Shown: one piece after another, positions 44,998 through 53,752 of the stretch | How the letters are laid out: the number at the start of each line of letters is the position of its first letter | How positions within the stretch are numbered: the stretch's first letter is position 1 | DNA from: an uncultured Psychroserpens sp. | GTDB lineage: Bacteria > Bacteroidota > Bacteroidia > Flavobacteriales > Flavobacteriaceae | DNA length: 64,000 nucleotides | Direction of reading: 5' to 3' | Assembly (NCBI RefSeq): GCF_947501425.1 | Contig: NZ_CANMVN010000005.1 | Coordinates: 62,001-126,000 of the forward strand | Position numbers and translations under genes: made by a program | The notes under the pieces: generated by a model | Databases searched by the model: none | Seen by the model: the letters and a program-made list of their open reading frames with translations, nothing else | What the model was told of the DNA's origin: nothing

Positions 44998-45417
44998 CTA
45001 ATCTTTAAAACGCTCCCATTTTATAAGCATAAACTTATCTCCTAACTCTGTCACAACGACGCCAGCTCCCTTTATGTTTTCAGAATTTTGAAAATATATA
45101 CCTAGCTCTGTAGCATTCAATATTTTATATGTTGGATGGTAATTTGAATTGTATGGTCTCTTGATATTATACTTCTTAACCCAATTCATGATACTCACAT
45201 GAGAAATCCCTAAAATACGTTCAATTTCACGATAGGTTAATCCTTCTAAGTACAGTTGAAGCGACTTGTTTACATAATAATCGTCAATTTTTTTTCCGAT
45301 CTTATTTACCGAAAAAAAATAATTACATTTTTTGCATTTATAACGCTGTCTACCATTAACTATTCCGCTCTTAATGTAATGATCAGAACCACAATTTGGA
45401 CATAAATCTACTGTCAT
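44998..45417 (-). CDS. IS1 InsA-like zinc-ribbon/HTH protein without transposase domain
   Basis: The protein (139 residues) has an N-terminal zinc ribbon (CPNCGS...CKKCNYFF, cysteines about 6-35), then a helix-turn-helix (LYLEGLTYREIERILGISHVSIMNWVKKY) as in InsA of IS1, and a short beta-rich C-terminal part (GAGVVVTELGDKFMLIKWERF). The DDE domain is absent and no inverted repeats or target duplication flank the gene, so I take it as a stand-alone DNA-binding protein. It lies just upstream of the porin operon on the same strand, with a promoter of its own, and might regulate it. It could equally be a decayed transposon fragment. Confidence 0.7.
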   Translation of the reverse strand: MTVDLCPNCGSDHYIKSGIVNGRQRYKCKKCNYFFSVNKIGKKIDDYYVNKSLQLYLEGLTYREIERILGISHVSIMNWVKKYNIKRPYNSNYHPTYKILNATELGIYFQNSENIKGAGVVVTELGDKFMLIKWERFKD

Positions 45418-45433
45418 ATATATTAATTTAGCA

Positions 45434-45466
45434 TAAATATATCAAATTAGCACGATATATACAAAA
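45434..45466 (-). promoter_or_regulatory. Putative promoter of the zinc-ribbon/HTH gene
   Basis: On the minus strand, TTTTG (45462-45466) is followed after 20 bases by TATATTTA (45434-45441). This is close to the TTTG-19-TAnnTTTG layout, with one mismatch in the -7 box. The ATG is 17 bases downstream. Confidence 0.45.
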
Positions 45467-45510
45467 CGAGTATATTTAGGTAAGTAATGGATTACAAGAA
45501 ACGATTCTTG

Positions 45511-46896
45511 TCAACGATTTTCCTGAAACCGTTTAAGATATGATTTGGTTTCTTTAACCACTTTAGGCGCTAAAACAATAGTAGCCAACATTGTTGGAAT
45601 CGCCATAAACGCAAAGATTCCATCAATGAAATTGATCATGACTTCAAATTCAGTAGTTGCAGCTAATACAATACTTAAAATATAGAGGTAATTGTAATAC
45701 TTCTTATTATGTGCACCAGCGAGAAAAGACATGCATTTTTTTCCGTAGTAAGCATAGGAAAACAACGACGAAATGCTGAATATAAATACACAAATCATTA
45801 ATAAGTATTGCCCAAAACCTGGCATTGCATTTTGAAATGCAGATGCTGTTAAGCTCACACCATTGTCGCTTGTAGTTTGCCAAACACCTGTAACTAAAAT
45901 AGCTAAAGCGGTCAATGTACATACAATCAAGGTATCAATTACTGGTCCGAGCATTGCCACAAGTCCCTCACGTACTGGTTCATCTGTTTTAGCTGCGCCG
46001 TGAGCCATTGGTGCTGTTCCAATTCCAGCCTCGTTAGAAAAAGCTCCACGTTTTATTCCTAAGAGAACAAGAGCTCCCAAAACACCTCCAACTACATCTT
46101 TATATTTCTCTTCACTGAGATAGTTTCCTTCAAAAGCATCTGTGAAGATCATCACAAAATATTTAGGGACTTCTGAGTAGTTTATAACCAGAATAATCAA
46201 TACCAAAACAAAATATAGAATCACCATAGATGGTACCATTTTAGAAGCAATGTTACTAATTCGTTTTAATCCTCCAAGAATCACCAAAGTAGTAACAACA
46301 ACTAATACCGCTGCAATTACAAGATTTGAAGACAGACTTACCTCAACGCCATTTGGAATTAAAATAATATCATTTATGGCTTGCTTTAACTGATTAACAT
46401 TAACTACCGGAAGTGCTCCTAACATACCAAAGACAGAAAACATAATAGCCAAGAACTTCCAGTTTTTTCCTAGCCCTTCTCTTATAAAATACATCGGACC
46501 ACCTTGTAATTCGCCATTGCTGTCTTTTCCTCTGTACATGATAGCTAATGTCGAGGTGAAAAATTTTGTTGACATTCCAACAATAGCACTAATCCACATC
46601 CAAAACATAGCTCCTGGCCCTCCAATTGAAATCGCTAAAGCGACACCAGCAATATTTCCCATACCAATGGTTGAAGACAACGCTGTGGTTAAGGCTTTAA
46701 AATGACTAATTTCTCCAGGATCATCAGGATCATCATATTTACCTCTCAGAACCTGGATAGCATGACCAAAAAATCGAAATGGCAAAAACCTGGAGAGGAT
46801 AAGTAAATAGAGTCCGCCTCCAATAAGTAATACTAACAGAGGAATTCCCCAAGCCAAGTCAGAAAATTTTCCAGAAATCGATTCGAGTTGCTCCAT
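45511..46896 (-). CDS. Alanine/glycine:cation symporter (AGCS family)
   Basis: The protein (461 residues) has about eleven helices and the family signatures: the start SDLAWGIPLLVLLIGGGLYLL, GMGNIAGVALAISIGGPGAMFWMWI (about 77-101), and the AGIGTAPMAHGAAKTDEPVREG loop. AGCS proteins import alanine or glycine with sodium. The gene is alone on its transcript; a 93-base gap with a divergent-looking start separates it from the zinc-ribbon gene. It may work with the acid-uptake island, but no direct evidence links them. Confidence 0.9.
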   Translation of the reverse strand: MEQLESISGKFSDLAWGIPLLVLLIGGGLYLLILSRFLPFRFFGHAIQVLRGKYDDPDDPGEISHFKALTTALSSTIGMGNIAGVALAISIGGPGAMFWMWISAIVGMSTKFFTSTLAIMYRGKDSNGELQGGPMYFIREGLGKNWKFLAIMFSVFGMLGALPVVNVNQLKQAINDIILIPNGVEVSLSSNLVIAAVLVVVTTLVILGGLKRISNIASKMVPSMVILYFVLVLIILVINYSEVPKYFVMIFTDAFEGNYLSEEKYKDVVGGVLGALVLLGIKRGAFSNEAGIGTAPMAHGAAKTDEPVREGLVAMLGPVIDTLIVCTLTALAILVTGVWQTTSDNGVSLTASAFQNAMPGFGQYLLMICVFIFSISSLFSYAYYGKKCMSFLAGAHNKKYYNYLYILSIVLAATTEFEVMINFIDGIFAFMAIPTMLATIVLAPKVVKETKSYLKRFQENR

Positions 46897-46984
46897 ATAA
46901 GGGTATTGATTGATGTAACTAAGATATTAAACTTAGTGAAGCATAAAAATTAAAAGTATATTTATCTCCAGAAATTAGCAACTA

Positions 46985-48073
46985 TTGAAAACCAATCGTA
47001 TCTTTTTTATTGATGCTGTGCGAGCATTTGCTATACTAATGATGCTCCAAGGCCATTTTATAGACACACTTCTAAATCCGATCTACAGAGACGAATCAAA
47101 TATTATTTTTAATGTATGGTCTTATTTTAGAGGTATCACTGCACCAACTTTTTTCACTATTTCCGGTCTGGTGTTTTTATACCTACTCTTAAGAGCTAAA
47201 GCTAAATGCGAAGACAACCCAAGAATAAAGAAAGGATTGTATCGCGGCTTATTGTTATTAGCAATTGGTTACGCTTTAAGAATTGATATTTGGGGATGGT
47301 TTAGGGGTGAATTTAGTAATTATGTTTTTGTGGTAGATGTTCTGCAATGTATCGGACTTTCAATTATTCTACTCATCATTTTCTACGTACTATTAAGACA
47401 GCATTTAAGAATGCTATCTCTTGTACTATTTAGTGTTGGCTGTTTATGTTTTTTGACTGAACCCTTATATCGACATTTAGACTTAAGTCATATTCCATTG
47501 GTTGTAGCAAATTATATGACCAAAACTAATGGCTCTATTTTTACTATTTTACCGTGGTTTGGCTTTACTGCATTTGGCGGATTTCTAGCTACAATATTCT
47601 TTTCTCATGTACATAGAAACAGGTTTAGATTGTTGACCGTTATTGCGTTTTTTATTTTTGGAGGCTTACTTGTTGAATATTCATCATGGTTTTTAATGAA
47701 ATTATATTTCTGGACAGATATAGAATTATTTAAATCCTCAGCTTACTATAATTATTTATTTACACGCTTCGGAAATGTGCTACTGCTCTTTGGCGTCTTC
47801 TATGCTGCTGAACCGTTTTTAAAAGGATCACTCATTGGAAAGGTTGGACAAAAAACTTTATCGATCTACGTTATTCATTTTATCATCATTTTTGGGAGTT
47901 TTACAGGTATAGGACTAAAGCATTTCTTGTATCATGATCTCAATCCAATTCAGGCCATTATTGGAGCCATCGTATTTATGTTTGTAGTGTGTGTGATCTC
48001 ATTTCATTATGTAAAAACCAATGCGTTTATCTACAAAGGTGTTAGAAAACTGGTAAATGTGCTTAAAAGATAA
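46985..48073 (+). CDS. Heparan-alpha-glucosaminide N-acetyltransferase-like membrane protein (DUF1624)
   Basis: The protein (362 residues) starts at a TTG and has about ten hydrophobic helices. The family signs are the opening RIFFIDAVRAFAILMMLQGHFIDTLL, GITAPTFFTISGLVFLYL with a conserved H/D region, and ILPWFGFTAFGGFLATI. Relatives move acetyl groups from cytoplasmic acetyl-CoA to sugars outside the membrane; the acceptor here is unknown. An alternative is an opgC-like succinyl or acyltransferase. TATATTTA at 46957-46964 is a near-consensus -7 element. Confidence 0.75.
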   Translation: MKTNRIFFIDAVRAFAILMMLQGHFIDTLLNPIYRDESNIIFNVWSYFRGITAPTFFTISGLVFLYLLLRAKAKCEDNPRIKKGLYRGLLLLAIGYALRIDIWGWFRGEFSNYVFVVDVLQCIGLSIILLIIFYVLLRQHLRMLSLVLFSVGCLCFLTEPLYRHLDLSHIPLVVANYMTKTNGSIFTILPWFGFTAFGGFLATIFFSHVHRNRFRLLTVIAFFIFGGLLVEYSSWFLMKLYFWTDIELFKSSAYYNYLFTRFGNVLLLFGVFYAAEPFLKGSLIGKVGQKTLSIYVIHFIIIFGSFTGIGLKHFLYHDLNPIQAIIGAIVFMFVVCVISFHYVKTNAFIYKGVRKLVNVLKR

Positions 48074-48103
48074 ATAATAAGCTCATTTAGTGTTTTTATA
48101 ATT

Positions 48104-49507
48104 CTATCTAATACGCTCAATTTCTAAAAAGGTGTTTCCTGAGCCATTGATAAAAAAGTCAGAAGAAAATACACCTCCAGATTTATAGGAATACAACTCT
48201 ATATAATCACCAAGATTTAGTTGAAGAATTGTATCTAAAGTGATACTAAAATCACTACCTGACACACCATTTGCTCTAAGTAATCTCTCATATCGCAAAG
48301 TGCCGTTTACATAAACTGCAAGACCAAAAGTACTTAAAGCAGTACTACTACTCATAGTAACTTTCATAACACTATTGATTCTATAGTAACCAACTTGACT
48401 AACAGTAAATCGATCTGAAGTTAAATTAAAATTATTGCCTAAATCAAAATATTCATTTGAGAAATTAATTTTATCGTATCCAGGTGGTTGCGTAATATTA
48501 GGACCAACAAAAACTTTTGCCAATTCATTTTTACTCTCAAAACTCAATGTTCCCATTCCATCAGTTGTTAATACCTGACCAGCTAGTCCATCATTCACAG
48601 GTAAACTATAGGCATCGTTAATTTCTATCCGTCCACTTTTATATACTGTTAAGGCATTACTAGCATTAGATCCTGTACCTGTACCATTTCCTACCACAAA
48701 AACTCTATCTGATTGCCAAAAGGAACTTGCACTTTGAGGCGTATATGTCGTGTTATAGGAACCAACAACAAATTCGGCGTAAGAAGGAGCAGTTGTGTTT
48801 CTACCAAATGATGTCGATTGTGCACCTGAAGCCTCTGTGTTTCTACCAAATGCTGAAGCGTTCCATGCTAATGCTGATGAATTCAAACCAAAGGAAGACG
48901 AGTTTTCACCTATAGCTAATGTATTATTTCCAAAGGCAGATGAATTATTGCCAACATTAGCATCATTCCAACTTATAGAATAAGTGTTTCCTGCCCTAAA
49001 AGCTCCTTTTCTAGGATTAAAAAACATTCTTGAATGATTTCCAATTGAAGCGTCCTCTATAACAGAACCTGAACCTAGGCTACCAGAGACCATAAGGCCA
49101 CCAGAACTCCTAACACTTAAGGCTCCATTGTCTGCAAAAATCTCCTTTCCATTACCATTTCCGCCTTGATTATAGGCTTCATCTAGCGTATTACCACCTT
49201 TGAGAATAATCCATGAGGTTGAATTATGATCCCAATAGTAAAATCCTTTTCCAGAGTTCGCATTACCTGTATAAAAAACCAATATACCATCTTGATCTGA
49301 TGTCATTAAAGAGCTATTGGCTAAATTTGATACCCGAGGGATTAAAATACCATCTGTTTGCGTTGGAACAGAAATATCTGATGCAGAAATATCAAGAGAT
49401 GCTTTAGGATCTGTGTTTCCAATGCCGACTTGAGCATATAAACTGACGCTGAACATCAGCCAACCAATAACTATGATAATTATAGTCATTTTACTTTTAT
49501 GATTCAT
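48104..49507 (-). CDS. Surface protein with YadA-like head repeats and C1q-like end
   Basis: From ATG 49507 the protein has 467 residues. A signal peptide (TIIIIVIGWLMFSVSLYAQ) precedes the common flavobacterial start VGIGNTDPKASLDI. About residues 188-243 hold four exact 14-residue repeats such as NSSAFGNNTLAIGE and NASAFGRNTEASGA, as in YadA/trimeric autotransporter heads. The final 110 residues (VGYYRINSVMKVTMSS..., LAVYVNGTLRYERLL, NLGDYIELYSYKSGG) look like a C1q/TNF-type jelly roll, which trimerises. There is no membrane anchor or T9SS sorting domain. It may be a secreted or phage-tail-like trimer. Confidence 0.7.
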   Translation of the reverse strand: MNHKSKMTIIIIVIGWLMFSVSLYAQVGIGNTDPKASLDISASDISVPTQTDGILIPRVSNLANSSLMTSDQDGILVFYTGNANSGKGFYYWDHNSTSWIILKGGNTLDEAYNQGGNGNGKEIFADNGALSVRSSGGLMVSGSLGSGSVIEDASIGNHSRMFFNPRKGAFRAGNTYSISWNDANVGNNSSAFGNNTLAIGENSSSFGLNSSALAWNASAFGRNTEASGAQSTSFGRNTTAPSYAEFVVGSYNTTYTPQSASSFWQSDRVFVVGNGTGTGSNASNALTVYKSGRIEINDAYSLPVNDGLAGQVLTTDGMGTLSFESKNELAKVFVGPNITQPPGYDKINFSNEYFDLGNNFNLTSDRFTVSQVGYYRINSVMKVTMSSSTALSTFGLAVYVNGTLRYERLLRANGVSGSDFSITLDTILQLNLGDYIELYSYKSGGVFSSDFFINGSGNTFLEIERIR

Positions 49508-49602
49508 TCCTAATTTATTTAAAAGAAAGCCGTTGTAAATCAACAGCTCTCAAATTAAACATAACAACAATTGTATATGGCTATACGTTGACTAACTTAA
49601 TT

Positions 49603-50109
49603 TTAATCTCCAATTACAGGATTATGTGGTGCAAAAATACCATCTGGATTATCCAAAACAGTCCAAACATGCAATTGCCATTGCCCTATCATTTCATTAA
49701 AATGCCAAACATCTTGATCTCCTGTAAATCCTTCTGGTGGATTTCCTGGATTATCAGGATCATCAGGTATAATTGAATACTCTACAGCAACCATTTGCAT
49801 ATCACCATTACTATCTGGCACATACAAGATGATTTCAGGTTTGTTGATTTCAAAAACACCATCTGAAAGTGCAGGATTTAGATAGTGATGTCCCATATTG
49901 GGTACATAACCTGACACATCAATACGACCTTCATCTACAGCTTGATTAAAATCTACATACTGAGACGTCATGGCTTTCATCTGATTTACTTCAATTTCCC
50001 ATGCTTCTAATTGTGGCGTATTATTATCGTCGTCACTACTACAAGCAACTAAAACACTTAACCCAATACCTAGTAATAAGACTTTTAAACACTCTTTTCT
50101 GTAATTCAT
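49603..50109 (-). CDS. Lipoprotein of unknown function
   Basis: From ATG 50109 the protein has 168 residues. The lipoprotein signal is NYRKECLKVLLLGIGLSVLVACSSDDDNNTP with the lipobox cysteine near residue 22 and a DDDNN stretch of the type that sends lipoproteins to the surface in Bacteroidota. A longer frame to 50214 runs into the cupin gene and is not used. The mature part has no recognised domain; QVDFNQAVDEGRIDVSGYVPNMGHHYLNPALSDG suggests a metal-type histidine pair. It lies 19 bases after the cupin gene on the same strand. Confidence 0.65.
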   Translation of the reverse strand: MNYRKECLKVLLLGIGLSVLVACSSDDDNNTPQLEAWEIEVNQMKAMTSQYVDFNQAVDEGRIDVSGYVPNMGHHYLNPALSDGVFEINKPEIILYVPDSNGDMQMVAVEYSIIPDDPDNPGNPPEGFTGDQDVWHFNEMIGQWQLHVWTVLDNPDGIFAPHNPVIGD

Positions 50110-50128
50110 AATTTTTAAATTTTTAGTA

Positions 50129-50668
50129 TTAAACAAATCGAATATTATATTTTTCACATATCTGTGATACAACTTTAAGATCGGGTGGACCTTCAGGCAA
50201 TTGTGCCATTTCATAAAACATATTTTCTAATCCCGCTGGAAATATACTCAGCATAACTTTGGTTTTTTTATCACCTACTACTTTCCATGAATGAGGCACC
50301 TTTCTCGGACAAAAAACAACATCTCCAGCAGACAATACTTTTACTTTTTCTCCAATACTTATTTCCAAGCGTCCTTCTAATACATGAAACACTTCATCTT
50401 CATCTTCATGAACATGTTTTGGTATACTCATTCCTGGATTATTATGTTGTTCAATTAGGGTATATAGTCCATTTGTATCTGTGCTTTCAAGTTTAATTGT
50501 TTGATGATCTCCTAATACAATTTGCTTTATACCATCCTTGTTTCTAATAAGTTTAGGTTCTTGAGATATACTCTTATCTGAGGACAACCGACTGTAAGCT
50601 CCAAGTTTAGAAATTGAAAACATACTTAATCCTGCTATCGATGATTTAATAAATTCTGTTCGCTTCAT
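50129..50668 (-). CDS. Exported cupin-domain protein
   Basis: The protein (179 residues) has a probable signal region (KRTEFIKSSIAGLSMFSISKLG) and a single cupin barrel. The metal motif is PKHVHEDEDEVFHVLEGRLEI with histidines and a glutamate, and the second motif is VVFCPRKVPHSWKVVG. Small cupins act as dioxygenases, isomerases or binding proteins; the ligand is unknown. It shares a divergent promoter region with the hybrid sensor kinase and precedes a lipoprotein gene, so the three may form one regulated unit. Confidence 0.8.
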   Translation of the reverse strand: MKRTEFIKSSIAGLSMFSISKLGAYSRLSSDKSISQEPKLIRNKDGIKQIVLGDHQTIKLESTDTNGLYTLIEQHNNPGMSIPKHVHEDEDEVFHVLEGRLEISIGEKVKVLSAGDVVFCPRKVPHSWKVVGDKKTKVMLSIFPAGLENMFYEMAQLPEGPPDLKVVSQICEKYNIRFV

Positions 50669-50734
50669 AAGAGAAATTTTTAATTCTTCACTAAATTATT
50701 GATAGCGTAAATCTACAGTAAGGTTCCAAATCTG

Positions 50735-50761
50735 GTTAATACAGACTTACTGATTATTAAC
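50735..50761. promoter_or_regulatory. Interrupted palindrome in the cupin/kinase divergent region
   Basis: GTTAATA-CAG and CTG-AT-TATTAAC pair as a 10-bp stem with a two-base bulge around a 5-base spacer. It lies upstream of both genes and could be a repressor or activator site or a hairpin. Confidence 0.4.
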
Positions 50762-50780
50762 ATTTTTGTTTCATAATATC

Positions 50781-50811
50781 AGATATGCAACATGAGTGTT
50801 AAGAGATGCAA
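50781..50811 (+). promoter_or_regulatory. Direct repeat resembling an AraC-family operator
   Basis: AGATATGCAA (50781-50790) and AGAGATGCAA (50802-50811) match in nine of ten bases and lie exactly 21 bases apart, two helical turns, as half-sites of AraC-type regulators usually do. The array ends 36 bases before the -33 element predicted for the hybrid kinase gene, a position suited to activation. Confidence 0.5.
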
Positions 50812-50847
50812 TACTATTGCTAACTTCTCATCGTGACTATTTAGATA

Positions 50848-50879
50848 TTTGTTACTCATTTATAGAGCGTATACATTTT
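50848..50879 (+). promoter_or_regulatory. Putative promoter of the hybrid sensor kinase
   Basis: TTTG (50848-50851) is followed after 20 bases by TACATTTT (50872-50879), one mismatch from TAnnTTTG. The ATG at 50918 would have a leader of about 30 bases. An earlier in-frame ATG at 50849 lies inside the -33 box and is rejected as start. Confidence 0.5.
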
Positions 50880-50917
50880 TGTATCTTTTCAAAGATTATA
50901 CTTGTAAATTGTATCTA

Positions 50918-53752
50918 ATGATCAAAAACATCTTTTTATTTGCTGTTCTCATATCATGCTGTAGTTATGGTCAGAACTACTATGAGGTAGACACAACTTT
51001 TCCTGTTAATGATTTAATGAGTGATTTAAAAATTATAGAGGATAACACTGATGCAATTACAGCAAATGACATATTGAAGGATTCGACTTTATCTTTTAAA
51101 AACCGAGCCCAGTTTGAAAAAATTCTTAAATCGAATACAGCTTACTGGGGCAAATTGGAGCTTATCACTAATAAGCATTTAAATGGATGGAAACTTCATC
51201 TTGAGGATCGCTTCATTGGACCTCCAGCGTGGATTAAGAGTAACGGCACAGTTGATATCTATGGCTATGTCAATGAGAAATTGATTTTTCATAAGAAATC
51301 TGGTGTTGAGTACCCCAAAAAAGATCGCGACACCAAAGCCAATTGGGTCTTAAATCAAGTGGGTCTTGATGATCTTCCTGTACAAAAGCCAGTTACTCTA
51401 ATTATTAGAGTTAAAGGGAATCAATTGGGTTATCCTGCTTATTTTAATGCGACACTAAGAAGTCCTAAACAACCCTATTACCATCATATATTCCAATTCA
51501 ACAACAGCTTTAATATTTTTATGTTTGGTGTGACTTTTATTATTCTTTTATACCACCTACTGCAATATTTTTATTTAAAAGAACGTGTCTTTTTATGGTT
51601 TTCAATTTGGTTAATGTTTTGTACGCTTACCCAAGCCATGACAATTGGTATAATAATTGGTTCAATTACCAATTTTAGATTTATTCTATGGTATTTAATT
51701 GCCAATGGCATGTTCTATATGTTCTGGTTTTTCGGACGTTCATTTATTGATTCCAAAAATAAATATCCAACTCTAGACAAATTCATTCTAGGACTTTCTG
51801 TTTTACTAATTGTTGAAATTTTAATAACTACAATTTATGTTTTATCATATGATGCAAAACCACTATTTCTAAGTATTGGAATTCATTCTATTGTTATAGC
51901 TGTCTTTTCGTTTTGTAGTTTCATATTGTCAGTTATAATTTTGTTCAAAAAAGATACATTAACCAAGTATTTTGGATTTGGATCTATAATAGCATCAGGA
52001 TGCATGATCATTGGTTCATTATGGTCAATGGGTGTTTTTGGACTTAGTAAAATCGTCATTGATCCTTATGTTACTGGAATGTTTCTACAAATTGTAATTT
52101 ACTCTTTCGGAATCGCTTACAGGCAGCAACAATTATCATTGAAAAATCAAGAGGAAAAATTGAAAGCTCAAAAAACTTATGCAGAAATGCAACGTATAAA
52201 AGATCTTGATGATATTAAAACACGGTTTTTTGCTAATATTAGTCATGAATTTAGAACTCCATTGTCGCTAATTTCAGGACCGATTAATCGTGCACAAAAT
52301 AAGAACAACGATGACGATGACATTATTCTGAGCAAGAAAAATTATGAGATTATAAAGAATAACACCTCTCGATTGCATAATTTGGTTGATCAACTACTGG
52401 ATTTGTCAAAAATTGAAAGTGGACAAGTACATTTGTCTTTAAAACAAGGAGAGATTATACAATTTTTGAGATCTATTGTTTTTTCATTTGAGAGCATGTC
52501 AGAACGAGAAAACATAAGCTTAAACACCAGTTTCCCAGAAGAATTTGAGCGTGCATTTTACGATAAAGACAAGCTAGAAAAAATAGTCACTAATATACTA
52601 TCTAATGCTATCAAATATACATCTGAAAATGGATCTGTAACAGTAACTGTAGCATATAATGATACTCATATAACTATCAAAGTCTCAGATACAGGGAAAG
52701 GTATTGCCAAAGAAGAATTACCTAGAATATTTGACAGGTTTTATAGAGTTGAAGGTAGTGAAAAGAAAGGTTCTGGAATCGGACTGGCTTTAACAAAAGA
52801 ATTAGTGGACTTGCATAATGGCTCTATCAGTGTAGACAGTACTAAAGGCAAAGGAACTACTTTTAAAATTAGATTACCTATCACCTTAAGTAATTTACCT
52901 GAAGCCATTTCAGTAATTTCAAAATCAGAATTGATTGATACAAAAGAACTGGATGTCACTGTAAATGAATTAGATGAGCAATCTGAAGTAATCACTAAAA
53001 CTATTCGAGAATTACCTATTGCTCTTATTGTTGAAGATAATAATGATTTACAACACTACATTTCTGAAATTATCTCTAAATCCTATACTGTTATCATAGC
53101 AAAAGACGGCCTTCAAGGTGAACGTATGGCATTTGAACATGTTCCTGATATTATAATTAGTGATGTCATGATGCCCAAAAAAGATGGATATGAACTCTGT
53201 CATATTTTAAAAACAAACACAAAAACAAGTCACATTCCAATTATTATGCTCACTGCTAAAGCTGGTCAATCGAATAGAATTGAAGGCCTTACACAAGGAG
53301 CCGATGCTTTTATGACAAAACCTTTTGATGATAAAGAGCTACTACTGCAGATGAAGAATCTAATAGATTCTCGAAAACATCTGTGGGAACATTTTAAAGC
53401 CTTAGATATGCTTCTCGTTGATGACATCGATGTTACATCAATTGACGATAAATTTTTACAAGATGTGTTCAAGACAATTAAAACTAACCTTGCTAACGAT
53501 CAATTAAGCGTTGAACACATTGCACGAGAAGTAGGATTTAGTCGATCACAACTGCACAGAAAACTCAAAGCAATCTCTGGTAAATCGGCAAATCAACTAA
53601 TCACAGAAATACGTCTAAATGAAGCACATCGAATGCTAAAGTCAAAATCTGGATCAGTATCGGAAATTGCCTATGCCGTTGGCTACTCTAACCTTTCATA
53701 TTTCACAAAAAGTTTTAAAGAACGCTTTGGAGAATTACCAAGTAAAGTTTAA
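50918..53752 (+). CDS. Hybrid two-component sensor kinase with AraC output domain
   Basis: From ATG 50918 the protein has 944 residues. A signal peptide (IKNIFLFAVLISCCSYG) leads to a periplasmic domain, a seven-helix membrane region (about 200-415) of the 7TMR-DISM type, a HisKA domain with HEFRTPLSLI near 443, HATPase with GSGIGLALTKEL, a receiver with ISDVMMPKKDGYE near 749, and an AraC/XylS HTH at about 840-940. It therefore senses, phosphorylates and regulates DNA in one chain. In Bacteroidota such proteins control nearby genes; the divergent cupin and lipoprotein genes are the likely targets. The usual Reg_prop sensor is absent. Confidence 0.9.
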   Translation: MIKNIFLFAVLISCCSYGQNYYEVDTTFPVNDLMSDLKIIEDNTDAITANDILKDSTLSFKNRAQFEKILKSNTAYWGKLELITNKHLNGWKLHLEDRFIGPPAWIKSNGTVDIYGYVNEKLIFHKKSGVEYPKKDRDTKANWVLNQVGLDDLPVQKPVTLIIRVKGNQLGYPAYFNATLRSPKQPYYHHIFQFNNSFNIFMFGVTFIILLYHLLQYFYLKERVFLWFSIWLMFCTLTQAMTIGIIIGSITNFRFILWYLIANGMFYMFWFFGRSFIDSKNKYPTLDKFILGLSVLLIVEILITTIYVLSYDAKPLFLSIGIHSIVIAVFSFCSFILSVIILFKKDTLTKYFGFGSIIASGCMIIGSLWSMGVFGLSKIVIDPYVTGMFLQIVIYSFGIAYRQQQLSLKNQEEKLKAQKTYAEMQRIKDLDDIKTRFFANISHEFRTPLSLISGPINRAQNKNNDDDDIILSKKNYEIIKNNTSRLHNLVDQLLDLSKIESGQVHLSLKQGEIIQFLRSIVFSFESMSERENISLNTSFPEEFERAFYDKDKLEKIVTNILSNAIKYTSENGSVTVTVAYNDTHITIKVSDTGKGIAKEELPRIFDRFYRVEGSEKKGSGIGLALTKELVDLHNGSISVDSTKGKGTTFKIRLPITLSNLPEAISVISKSELIDTKELDVTVNELDEQSEVITKTIRELPIALIVEDNNDLQHYISEIISKSYTVIIAKDGLQGERMAFEHVPDIIISDVMMPKKDGYELCHILKTNTKTSHIPIIMLTAKAGQSNRIEGLTQGADAFMTKPFDDKELLLQMKNLIDSRKHLWEHFKALDMLLVDDIDVTSIDDKFLQDVFKTIKTNLANDQLSVEHIAREVGFSRSQLHRKLKAISGKSANQLITEIRLNEAHRMLKSKSGSVSEIAYAVGYSNLSYFTKSFKERFGELPSKV

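Noticed and set aside
44890-45510. Complete insertion sequence around the InsA-like gene
   Set aside because: No DDE transposase frame, no terminal inverted repeats and no target duplication are visible.
48727-48983. Two short plus-strand frames with repeated FLPN-type words
   Set aside because: They are shadows of the 14-residue repeats of the surface protein on the minus strand.
49573-49586. GTATA-TGGC-TATAC hairpin after the lipoprotein gene
   Set aside because: Only a 5-bp stem without a T run; could be chance in AT-rich DNA.
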